NCBI GenBank assembly: GCA_037147235.1
Contig: JBAWVO010000165.1
Span: 1 to 14,495, forward strand
Direction: 5' to 3'
From: JANXQG01 sp037147235
GTDB taxonomy: Bacteria; Planctomycetota; Planctomycetia; Pirellulales; Thermoguttaceae
Length of the DNA: 14,495 bases
The position numbers and the translations under genes were made by a program. The notes below the pieces were generated by a model, which was not told where the DNA came from, searched no databases, and saw only the letters and a list, made by a program, of their open reading frames with translations. Positions 1 through 6,368 of this stretch are shown here, piece after piece (position 1 is the stretch's first letter; the number at the start of each line of letters is the position of its first letter).

Positions 1-63
1 CCCTTCACACCCTTCACACCCTTCACACCCTTCACACCCTTCACACCCTTCACACCCTTCACA
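1..63. repeat. 9-bp tandem repeat, seven copies
   Basis: Seven perfect head-to-tail copies of CCCTTCACA fill positions 1-63 and stop 25 bp before the hpt start codon. The array begins at the first base of the window, so the true copy number is unknown. One strand is purine-poor and the other purine-rich. The position, immediately upstream of a gene, suggests a variable-length tract that could affect expression of hpt, but nothing in the sequence proves that. Confidence 0.9.
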
Positions 64-88
64 CTTCCCACCGCCACGGGATCGGACC

Positions 89-625
89 ATGAAAACTTTG
101 ATCAGCCAGGAACAACTTCGCGAGGGCATCGACCAGCTTGCCAAGGAACTTCGTACCCATTACGATGGCCGCCCGCTAACGATCATCGGCGTGCTGATCG
201 GCAGCGTTGTCTTCCTGGCGGATTTGATCCGGCGAATCGACCTGCCGCTGCGGATGGAACTGGTGCAAGCCCGCAGCTATCGCGGCAATAGCACGCGGCC
301 CGGCCCGCTGGTGCTGAATCTCGACCTGTTGTCGTCCGACGTTCGCGGCCGCGACGTGCTGCTGGTGGACGACATTTTCGACACCGGCAACACGCTTTGG
401 GAATTGCTGCCGCTGATCGACGAGTTGGGACCCGCGAGCGTGCGCACGGCCGTGCTGCTGCGAAAGGAAGGCCGTTGCGAAGTGTCCCTGAAGCCGCACC
501 ACGTGGTCTTTGACATCCCCAACGTGTTTGTGGTTGGCTATGGGCTCGATTACCAGGACATGTATCGCAACCTGCCTTATGTGGCCGAACTGGAGCCGTC
601 GGACCTTGCGGAGTCCGGCCATTGA
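89..625 (+). CDS. hpt: Hypoxanthine phosphoribosyltransferase (purine salvage)
   Basis: A 178-residue cytosolic 6-oxopurine phosphoribosyltransferase, which joins hypoxanthine or guanine to PRPP to give IMP or GMP. The PRPP-binding loop is clear at residues 90-103 (VLLVDDIFDTGNTL), with the usual acidic pair present as Asp94-Asp95. The flexible-loop Ser-Tyr is at 63-64. The purine-binding lysine is probably Lys135 in LKPHHVVFDIP, followed by the conserved FVVGYGLDY. Length is normal for the family. The first loop reads LIGS (36-39) where LKGS is usual, so the pyrophosphate-contacting lysine seems replaced by Ile. ATG 89 is chosen because the conserved N-terminus starts there; there is only a weak GGGA upstream. 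The gene stands alone between the 9-bp repeat and a repeat-bearing gap. Confidence 0.92.
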   Translation: MKTLISQEQLREGIDQLAKELRTHYDGRPLTIIGVLIGSVVFLADLIRRIDLPLRMELVQARSYRGNSTRPGPLVLNLDLLSSDVRGRDVLLVDDIFDTGNTLWELLPLIDELGPASVRTAVLLRKEGRCEVSLKPHHVVFDIPNVFVVGYGLDYQDMYRNLPYVAELEPSDLAESGH

Positions 626-770
626 TGCCGTGGGGCAAATGAACCAACAGAGGGAAACTAGGGGGATAATTCCCTTTATTTGCGTTTCTTCGAGCGTCCG
701 CGTGGGTGAAAAATCGTACCAGCAATAGCAATCGAAAAATTATTGCAAGTACAATATGTGAAAGAAGGGT

Positions 771-875
771 TCTCCGCCAAGTTTGTGGTGCGGGCGTCTC
801 GCCTGCCTAGTTCAACCACAACATCTTGGGCAGGCGGGACGCCCGCACCACAATTATCCGCAAACCCGGCGGAGA
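771..875. repeat. 105-bp composite palindrome (REP/MITE-like)
   Basis: The core is a pair of 25-bp arms, 783-807 and 829-853, which are reverse complements except for one position that still pairs as G-U. They enclose a 21-nt loop. Outside them 771-778 (TCTCCGCC) pairs with 868-875 (GGCGGAGA), and GTTTG 781-785 can pair with CAAAC 861-865 as an alternative to the innermost end of the core. The whole would form a very stable cruciform or RNA hairpin. It lies in the 298-bp gap between hpt and hisH. The rest of the gap (626-770 and 876-923) shows only a weak 6-bp stem at 651-656/670-675 followed by T-rich sequence, which might end the hpt transcript. I recognise the core sequence type as a dispersed planctomycete repeat, from memory only. 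Confidence 0.8.
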
Positions 876-923
876 GCCGAAAGAAGTTAAGCAATACAAC
901 TCAAGGACATTCGGAACTTTTCC

Positions 924-1547
924 ATGATCGCCATTATTGACTATGGCATGGGCAACTTGCGCTCCGTGCAAAAAGCGTTTGAAAAGGTCGGGCATCCGGC
1001 CGTGGTCACCAACGACCCGGCGGTCGTTGCCAAGGCCGACAAGATCGTCCTGCCGGGCGTGGGGGCGTTCGAGGATGCGATCGCCGAATTGCGCAACCGC
1101 AAGCTCATTCGTCCCGTGCTGGCGGCCATTGATTCGGGCAAGCCGTTTCTGGGAATTTGCCTCGGCCTGCAAATGCTTTTTGACGTGAGCTATGAAAACG
1201 GCCGCCACAAGGGCCTTGGGATCCTGCGCGGCGAGGTGGTTCGCTTCGATTTGCCGCAAGGCTACTCCGTGCCGCACATGGGCTGGAACCAAGTCGATTT
1301 CACTCGGCACCCCCCCTTGCTGGAGGGAATGGACCCAGGGACTTACTTCTACTTTGTACACTCGTATTACGTGGTTCCGGAGGATGCCCACGTCATCGCC
1401 ACCACGACCGATTACGGCAGCCCCTTCTGCTCGATGATTTGGCGAGATAACCTCTTCGCCTCCCAATTTCACCCCGAGAAGAGCCAGGCCGAGGGGCTAA
1501 AGCTTTTTCGGAATTTCGCAATGCTGGGTGAAAAGGCAGCAGAATGA
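924..1547 (+). CDS. hisH: Imidazole glycerol phosphate synthase, glutaminase subunit HisH
   Basis: A 207-residue class I glutamine amidotransferase. It hydrolyses glutamine and passes ammonia to HisF, which makes imidazole glycerol phosphate and AICAR in histidine biosynthesis. The catalytic triad is complete: Cys79 in GICLGLQ, and His183 with Glu185 in SQFHPEKSQAEG. The N-terminal IDYGMGNLRSV and the LPGVGAF oxyanion-strand motif (43-49) are typical of HisH rather than of other amidotransferases. Length matches the family. The ATG at 924 begins the conserved first beta strand; no good Shine-Dalgarno is visible. HisF, the obligate partner, is not in the window, so the his genes are scattered or the gene is split from its operon. 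Confidence 0.95.
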   Translation: MIAIIDYGMGNLRSVQKAFEKVGHPAVVTNDPAVVAKADKIVLPGVGAFEDAIAELRNRKLIRPVLAAIDSGKPFLGICLGLQMLFDVSYENGRHKGLGILRGEVVRFDLPQGYSVPHMGWNQVDFTRHPPLLEGMDPGTYFYFVHSYYVVPEDAHVIATTTDYGSPFCSMIWRDNLFASQFHPEKSQAEGLKLFRNFAMLGEKAAE

Positions 1548-1576
1548 CTTCCGTTTTACGAAGAGGTGAAGAGGCG

Positions 1577-1604
1577 TTGAAGAACGTACAAAAACGGGTA
1601 TAAT
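1577..1604 (+). promoter_or_regulatory. Predicted sigma-70 promoter for gyrA
   Basis: A perfect -10 box TATAAT at 1599-1604 lies 16 bp downstream of TTGAAG (1577-1582, 4 of 6 matches to the -35 consensus). Transcription would start near 1611 and give a leader of about 165 nt before the gyrA start at 1776. In the leader, AGTTTCCAC (1640-1648) and GTGGAAACT (1718-1726) are perfect 9-bp inverted repeats. CGTACA occurs at 1584, 1620 and 1747. This is prediction from sequence only. Confidence 0.6.
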
Positions 1605-1775
1605 TTCTGTCTTTGCCATCGTACAGCGCGAAGGCCGTAAGTTTCCACCAGGAAAGAAGATGCGGTTTTTGCTTGGAAGTTGTCCTGAGATGCCCCATTT
1701 GGCCTGATACCGGCCGAGTGGAAACTGGGTTCTCGGACTCGCTTACCGTACAGTTTGTCGACGAAAGGATGCCCC

Positions 1776-4607
1776 TTGTCCACTGATTCCAACCTTCCGC
1801 CCGATCCGCCTGACCCCGAAGACACCCCACCCGAGGATATTTCTCCTGAAGAACCCCTCCCAAGAGGTGGTGACATCCACTTAGGTCGGCTCATTCCGCG
1901 GCCTATCGACGAAGAGCTCAAGGACAGCTACCTGACCTACGCGATGAGCGTCATTGTCAGTCGTGCTTTGCCCGACGTGCGCGACGGCCTCAAACCGTCG
2001 CAGCGGCGAATTCTCGTCGCCATGTCCGACCTGGGCCTCACGCCCGGGGCTTCCACGTCGAAGTGTGCCGGTATCGTCGGCGAGACGATGAAACGCTACC
2101 ACCCGCACGGCGATCAGGCCATCTATCCGACGCTGGTTCGCCTGGCCCAGGATTGGGCCACCCGCTATCCGCTCATCGACAAGCAAGGAAATTTCGGCTC
2201 GATTGCCGGCCTTCCCGCCGCAGCCATGCGGTATACCGAGGCCCGCATGTCCACCGTCGCCGCCCTGATGATGGACGACACGAAGATGGACACGGTCGAT
2301 TTCCTGCCCACCTACGATGAGAAGGGTACGGAGCCGTCGGTATTGCCCTCCAAGTTTCCTAACCTGCTCGTGAATGGTTCGCAAGGCATCGCGGTCGGCA
2401 TGGCGACCTCGATCCCTCCGCACAACTTAGTGGAGGTCTGCGATGCCCTAATTCGGTTGATTGACGACCCCGATATTTCCATCGACGAGCTGATGGAAAT
2501 CGTCCCTGGGCCAGACTTCCCCACGGGCAACATCGTCTGCGGCCGAGCCGGACTGCGGCGCGGTTATTACACAGGCCGCGGCACGATCACGCTCCGCGCC
2601 CGTGCTCGCATTGAAGAACACGGCAAAGGCCGCTTCCGCATCGTCGTCAACGAAGTGCCCTATCAGGCCGCCCGCGACCGCGTCGAAGAGCGGATCGCGG
2701 AGCTGGTCAACGATGGCCGCATCGCCGGCATTTCGGCTTCACGGAACGAGAGCGACCTGCATGAGCCGGTCCGCCTAGTGCTGGAGTTGAAGCGAGACGC
2801 CGACCCGGAGGTCGTGCTCGCCCAGCTCTACCAGTTCTCACCGCTGCAAGACACCTTCTCGCTGATCTTTCTCGCTCTGGTTGACGGCAAGCCGCGGGTG
2901 ATGGGTTTCAAGGAGCTTCTGGAAGAGTTCATCCGCCACCGCGAGATCGTCATCCGCCGCCGCACGCTGTTCTTGCTGGCCAAGGCTAGGCAGCGAAAGC
3001 ATACGGTTGAAGGCCTATTGTTGGCCTTGGCCAATATCGACGAAGTGATCCGCACCATCCGCACCTCGGCCAACCAAGACGAGGCCAAGCGGCGGCTGAT
3101 CCTAATTCAAACGCCCGCTGCCATGCTGCACCGTGCCTTGGGCGATGGCGGTTATGAGATATTCCAGTCGGAGCGGGGCACGCAGGAGACCTACTCGCTC
3201 ACGCCGGTCCAGGCCGATGCAATTCTTCGCATGACTCTCGGCCAATTAGTCAACCTGGAGCAGGAAAAGCTTGGTGGCGAGCACCAGGAGTTGCTTGCGA
3301 AGATCCGCGAGTACAATCGCATCCTTTCCGACCGCAACAACATCCTTGACATCATCCGCGAGGATCTCAAGGAGCTGAAGAAGAAGTATCCCGAGCCGCG
3401 GCGGACGGAAATCAGCGGCGAGGAGATTGGCGAGGTCGACCTCGAGGATCTGATTCCCGAGGAGACGATGGTCGTCTCGATTAGCAGCAACGGCTACATC
3501 AAGCGGACGCCCATGACGGCCTATCGTGCGCAAAACCGCGGCGGCAAGGGGTTGACCGGAGCCAAGACCGAAGAGGAAAATCCGATCGAACACCTCTTCG
3601 TCGCCAGCACGCACTCGTACCTGATGTTCTTCACGAACCAGGGGAAGGTCTATTGGCGAAAAGTTTACGATCTGCCGCAGTCGGCCCGCGATAGCCGCGG
3701 CCGCGCGGTCGTCAATCTGCTCAGCCTCCAGGAAGGCGAGCGGATCACGGATTGCCGCGCCGTCCGCGATTTCACCCTGCCGGACCATTACCTGATCATG
3801 GCCACGGCCAAGGGTCTGATCAAGAAGACGCCGCTCGAGGCCTATTGCCGTCCGCGGACCGGCGGCATCATCGCCATCAAGCTCCGCGAGGACGACCAGT
3901 TGGTCGATGTCGTGGTGGCATGCAAGGGTGAGGAGCTGGTCTTGGCCACGGCCAAGGGGATGGCAATCCGATTCAAGGAGTCGGATGCGCGCTCGATGGG
4001 CCGCAATTCCAGCGGCGTGAAAGGCATCCGCCTGGGCAAGGACGACCAGGTCGTCGGCATGGTGGTGGCCGATCCCGAGGCCACGCTCCTGACCGCCTGC
4101 GCCCACGGCTACGGCAAACGGACCCCCTTCGGCCAGAACATGACCGCTGATCTCACGGAAGGCGAACTCCCCGAGGGCGAACTGGGCGATGACGAAGCCT
4201 TGGATCCGCAGGATGCGCTTGAGGCGGATGTCCCCGAGGACGATACCGAGACTCCCGAGAGCGAAAGCGAAGGTGAGAGCACTGGTGAAGAGGAGAGCGA
4301 ACATTCATCATCGCGATCGTATCGCACGCAACGTCGCGGCGGTAAGGGGGTTCGCGATATCAAGACCACCGAGCGCAATGGCCCGGTGATTGGGATCGTC
4401 CGGATCCGCGAGGGGGATGAATTGCTGATGATGACCGCCCGTGGCAAGCTCCAGCGGATCCGCTCCGGCGACATCAACATCATTGGCCGCAACACCCAGG
4501 GCGTCCGTTTTATGAGTCTCGACGAAGGCGATACCTTGGTGGCGGTGAAGCGCGTGTCCAAGGAAGACGCCGCCGAAAAGGGGAAAGAAGAAGAGGTAGA
4601 GCAATGA
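1776..4607 (+). CDS. gyrA: DNA gyrase subunit A
   Basis: The breakage-reunion subunit of gyrase, which partners with GyrB to introduce negative supercoils. TTG 1776 is preferred as start because AAAGGA (1764-1769) sits 6 nt upstream; an in-frame TTG at 1755 would add seven residues. With 1776 as start the protein has 943 residues. The winged-helix/tower core is complete, with catalytic Tyr153 in AAAMRYTEARMS. The quinolone region reads HPHGDQAIYPTLVRLAQ, so the residues aligned with E. coli Ser83 and Asp87 are Gln114 and Pro118. The C-terminal pinwheel carries a GyrA-box variant QNRGGKG (bases 3531-3551) in the first blade and a canonical QRRGGKG (4329-4349) in the last blade. An acidic insertion of about 60 residues (about 4138-4319) precedes the last box. 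The two boxes argue for gyrase rather than topoisomerase IV. The stop overlaps the ugd start. Confidence 0.95.
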   Translation: MSTDSNLPPDPPDPEDTPPEDISPEEPLPRGGDIHLGRLIPRPIDEELKDSYLTYAMSVIVSRALPDVRDGLKPSQRRILVAMSDLGLTPGASTSKCAGIVGETMKRYHPHGDQAIYPTLVRLAQDWATRYPLIDKQGNFGSIAGLPAAAMRYTEARMSTVAALMMDDTKMDTVDFLPTYDEKGTEPSVLPSKFPNLLVNGSQGIAVGMATSIPPHNLVEVCDALIRLIDDPDISIDELMEIVPGPDFPTGNIVCGRAGLRRGYYTGRGTITLRARARIEEHGKGRFRIVVNEVPYQAARDRVEERIAELVNDGRIAGISASRNESDLHEPVRLVLELKRDADPEVVLAQLYQFSPLQDTFSLIFLALVDGKPRVMGFKELLEEFIRHREIVIRRRTLFLLAKARQRKHTVEGLLLALANIDEVIRTIRTSANQDEAKRRLILIQTPAAMLHRALGDGGYEIFQSERGTQETYSLTPVQADAILRMTLGQLVNLEQEKLGGEHQELLAKIREYNRILSDRNNILDIIREDLKELKKKYPEPRRTEISGEEIGEVDLEDLIPEETMVVSISSNGYIKRTPMTAYRAQNRGGKGLTGAKTEEENPIEHLFVASTHSYLMFFTNQGKVYWRKVYDLPQSARDSRGRAVVNLLSLQEGERITDCRAVRDFTLPDHYLIMATAKGLIKKTPLEAYCRPRTGGIIAIKLREDDQLVDVVVACKGEELVLATAKGMAIRFKESDARSMGRNSSGVKGIRLGKDDQVVGMVVADPEATLLTACAHGYGKRTPFGQNMTADLTEGELPEGELGDDEALDPQDALEADVPEDDTETPESESEGESTGEEESEHSSSRSYRTQRRGGKGVRDIKTTERNGPVIGIVRIREGDELLMMTARGKLQRIRSGDINIIGRNTQGVRFMSLDEGDTLVAVKRVSKEDAAEKGKEEEVEQ

Positions 4608-5911
4608 AACTTGCAATTATCGGAACAGGCTACGTCGGATTGGTCACGGGTACCTGCCTTGCTGAAACAGGCAACGACGTGACCTGCGTCGATTGCGACG
4701 TACGGAAGATCGAGCAGCTCTTGCGCGGCGAGGTGCCCATCTACGAACCGGGCCTGGCGGAGCTAATTTCTCGGAACGTCGCCGCCGGACTGCTACAATT
4801 CACCACCGACCTAGCAGCCGCCGTCGCGGAGGCCAAGATCGTCTTTCTCGCGGTGGGCACGCCGCCGGCCGACGATGGCTCGGTCGATCTTTCGGCCCTC
4901 TGGACGGTCGTGGGTGATTTGGCCCCGCACTTGACGCATGACGCGATCGTGGTGCTGAAGAGTACGGTGCCGGTCGGCACCAACGCCGCCGTCTCCGCGC
5001 GGCTTCGCAAGCTCACGGGCCGCGAGTGCCGTGTGGCGAACAACCCTGAGTTCCTCAAGGAAGGGGCGGCCATTGATGACTTCATGAAGCCCGACCGCGT
5101 GGTCATCGGCAGCAACGATGCGGAAGTCCGCGATCGGTTGTCGGATCTCTATCAGCCTTATCTGCGGACCGACAAGCCACTGCTTTGCATGTCGCCGGAG
5201 AGCGCGGAGATGACCAAGTACGTGGCCAATGCCCTACTCGCGACAAAGATCAGCTTTATCAATGAGATGGCCAACGTCTGCGAGCGGGCCGGGGCCGACA
5301 TCAACGAGGTCCGCCGCGGCATCGGCCACGACAGCCGCATCGGCTTCGCCTTCCTCTTCCCAGGCGTTGGCTACGGCGGCAGTTGCTTTCCAAAGGACGT
5401 ACGGGCCTTGGCTGCGGTCGCCCGTGCCCACGGAGTGGAGCCGCGGATTCTCGACTCGGTGCATGAAGTGAACCTCAGCCAGAAATCGGTCCTTTTCGAG
5501 AAGATCTCGAAGCATTTTCACGGCAAGCTGACGGGATTGACCGTCGGCCTCTGGGGGCTGGCTTTCAAGCCGGGTACGGACGATATCCGCGAGGCCCCGT
5601 CGCTGGTACTCATCGACCATTTGCTGGCCCAGGGCGCGAAGTTGCGGGTATACGACCCCGAAGCGATGGACAACGTCCGTCAGCTTTATGGTTCAAAACT
5701 GGTGTATTGCGAGCATCGCGACGAAGCGATTGAAGGGGCCGACGCCTTGGCGATCATGACCGAGTGGAAGCACTTCATCAATCCGGATTTTGACAAGGTG
5801 CGAAGCCTGATGCGGCAGCCGGTGATTTTCGACGGCCGCAATCTCTACCGCAGCGAGCGGATGAAGAAGGCCGGCTTTACGTACCATAGTATTGGCCGCC
5901 CGACGGTGTGA
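4604..5911 (+). CDS. ugd: UDP-glucose 6-dehydrogenase
   Basis: A 435-residue member of the UDP-glucose/GDP-mannose dehydrogenase family. It oxidises UDP-glucose twice with NAD to UDP-glucuronate, a precursor of surface polysaccharides. The N-terminal Rossmann motif is GTGYVGLVTG (residues 7-16). LKSTVPVGT and NNPEFLKEGAAIDDF follow, and the catalytic Cys261 lies in GGSCFPKD with Lys264 and Asp265. The C-terminal UDP-binding domain includes GLAFKPGTDDIREAPS. These signatures and the length fit UDP-glucose rather than GDP-mannose dehydrogenase, though the substrate cannot be fixed by sequence alone. ATG 4604 overlaps the gyrA stop (ATGA), which implies translational coupling to gyrA. No other sugar-nucleotide gene is adjacent; the nearest glycan genes begin 457 bp downstream. 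Confidence 0.93.
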   Translation: MKLAIIGTGYVGLVTGTCLAETGNDVTCVDCDVRKIEQLLRGEVPIYEPGLAELISRNVAAGLLQFTTDLAAAVAEAKIVFLAVGTPPADDGSVDLSALWTVVGDLAPHLTHDAIVVLKSTVPVGTNAAVSARLRKLTGRECRVANNPEFLKEGAAIDDFMKPDRVVIGSNDAEVRDRLSDLYQPYLRTDKPLLCMSPESAEMTKYVANALLATKISFINEMANVCERAGADINEVRRGIGHDSRIGFAFLFPGVGYGGSCFPKDVRALAAVARAHGVEPRILDSVHEVNLSQKSVLFEKISKHFHGKLTGLTVGLWGLAFKPGTDDIREAPSLVLIDHLLAQGAKLRVYDPEAMDNVRQLYGSKLVYCEHRDEAIEGADALAIMTEWKHFINPDFDKVRSLMRQPVIFDGRNLYRSERMKKAGFTYHSIGRPTV

Positions 5912-5948
5912 GGGGCGCTACAAAAACTCCCCCCATTTGTCGGGCCAC

Positions 5949-5977
5949 TTGCTTTTCTCTGGGAGTGGGGGTATAAT
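5949..5977 (+). promoter_or_regulatory. Predicted sigma-70 promoter in the ugd-GT4 gap
   Basis: A perfect TATAAT (5972-5977) lies 17 bp downstream of TTGCTT (5949-5954, a weaker -35). It resembles the gyrA promoter in having G-rich sequence just before the -10. Start of transcription would be near 5984. It lies 385 bp upstream of the next start codon, and a strong terminator sits in between, so its first product may be a short RNA. AATCATCCG (5975-5983) is also the reverse complement of 6043-6051, an inverted repeat that overlaps the -10. Confidence 0.55.
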
Positions 5978-5983
5978 CATCCG

Positions 5984-6262
5984 GCTCAACGGGTTGCGGA
6001 AAGTTCATCGCGGCCCCTTGGGAGGTTTATGTATATATTGGTCGGATGATTCGATAAAGAGCAACTCGGCACGGACAGCCGGGGGGCGCGTTGAAGAGTA
6101 AGGACCGGCGCAGAAATAACTGTCGCAAGAAAAGTAGCAGGCACACTCCGTGTGCCGTCTGCCCCCGCTCGGCGAATGCGCAAAACACGACAGTTGTTGG
6201 TGCGCCGGTTCTAAGCCGACGTGGATGAATGCCTCAGTGACGTTCGTTCACGTCGGCTTTTT
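5984..6262 (+). ncRNA. Candidate structured small RNA or transcribed leader, class unknown
   Basis: This segment lies between a good promoter and a strong terminator in a 457-bp gap without a credible protein gene. The 3' half folds well: 6101-6112 pairs with 6201-6212 (12 bp, one G-U), then a 5/5 internal loop, then 6118-6125 with 6188-6195 (8 bp). The enclosed apical region holds the perfect hairpin GGCACAC/GTGTGCC (6140-6146/6150-6156). The 5' half has weaker stems, for example CGGC 6067-6070 with GCCG. I looked for hallmarks of RNase P RNA, tmRNA, SRP RNA and common riboswitches and did not find them. It could be a free small RNA of about 280 nt or an attenuating leader for the downstream glycan cassette. 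The apical hairpin may itself be a REP-like repeat. The 5' end is inferred from the promoter only. Confidence 0.4.
6213..6262 (+). terminator. Strong intrinsic terminator upstream of the glycan cassette
   Basis: Bases 6213-6229 pair with 6243-6259 in a 17-bp stem with two G-U pairs, starting AAGCCGACGTG and ending CACGTCGGCTT. The loop has 13 nt and the 3' arm runs into a T stretch (6258-6262) followed by AGTTTT. This is the strongest terminator signal in the window. It would stop transcripts from the promoter at 5949-5977 before they reach the GT4 gene, so the cassette needs its own promoter or regulated read-through. A weak candidate is TATGAT at 6284-6289, which lacks a good -35. Confidence 0.75.
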
Positions 6263-6368
6263 AGTTTTCGGCACGATTCAAGGTATGATGACACTCCCGC
6301 AGCCCTAACGGTTGACGGATTGGACCAAGCCCAGTTTTCTGTATCGGGAACCAAACAGGAGATGACCA

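Noticed and set aside
651..690. Intrinsic terminator after hpt
   Set aside because: The stem AGGGAA/TTCCCT is only 6 bp with a 13-nt loop and a broken T tract; mentioned with the gap but not listed as a feature.
743..940. Short + strand reading frame between hpt and hisH
   Set aside because: Most of it is the palindrome at 771-875, which produces similar peptides on both strands (VRASRLP); no ribosome-binding site.
3246..4304. Open reading frame of 352 codons on the - strand inside gyrA
   Set aside because: It lies wholly antisense to an unmistakable gyrA and its translation is low-complexity with no recognisable domain; it is a high-GC shadow.
6020..6049. Six-codon reading frame MYILVG with GGGAGG upstream, as a leader peptide
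   Set aside because: The spacing of 3 nt is too tight, no regulatory codon run is present, and no alternative terminator pairing with it could be found.
5984..6262. RNase P RNA, tmRNA, SRP RNA or a known riboswitch
   Set aside because: None of the expected conserved cores (GAGGAAAGTC, a tRNA-like acceptor end, GGAAGCAGCC and similar) is present, so only an unclassified RNA is proposed.
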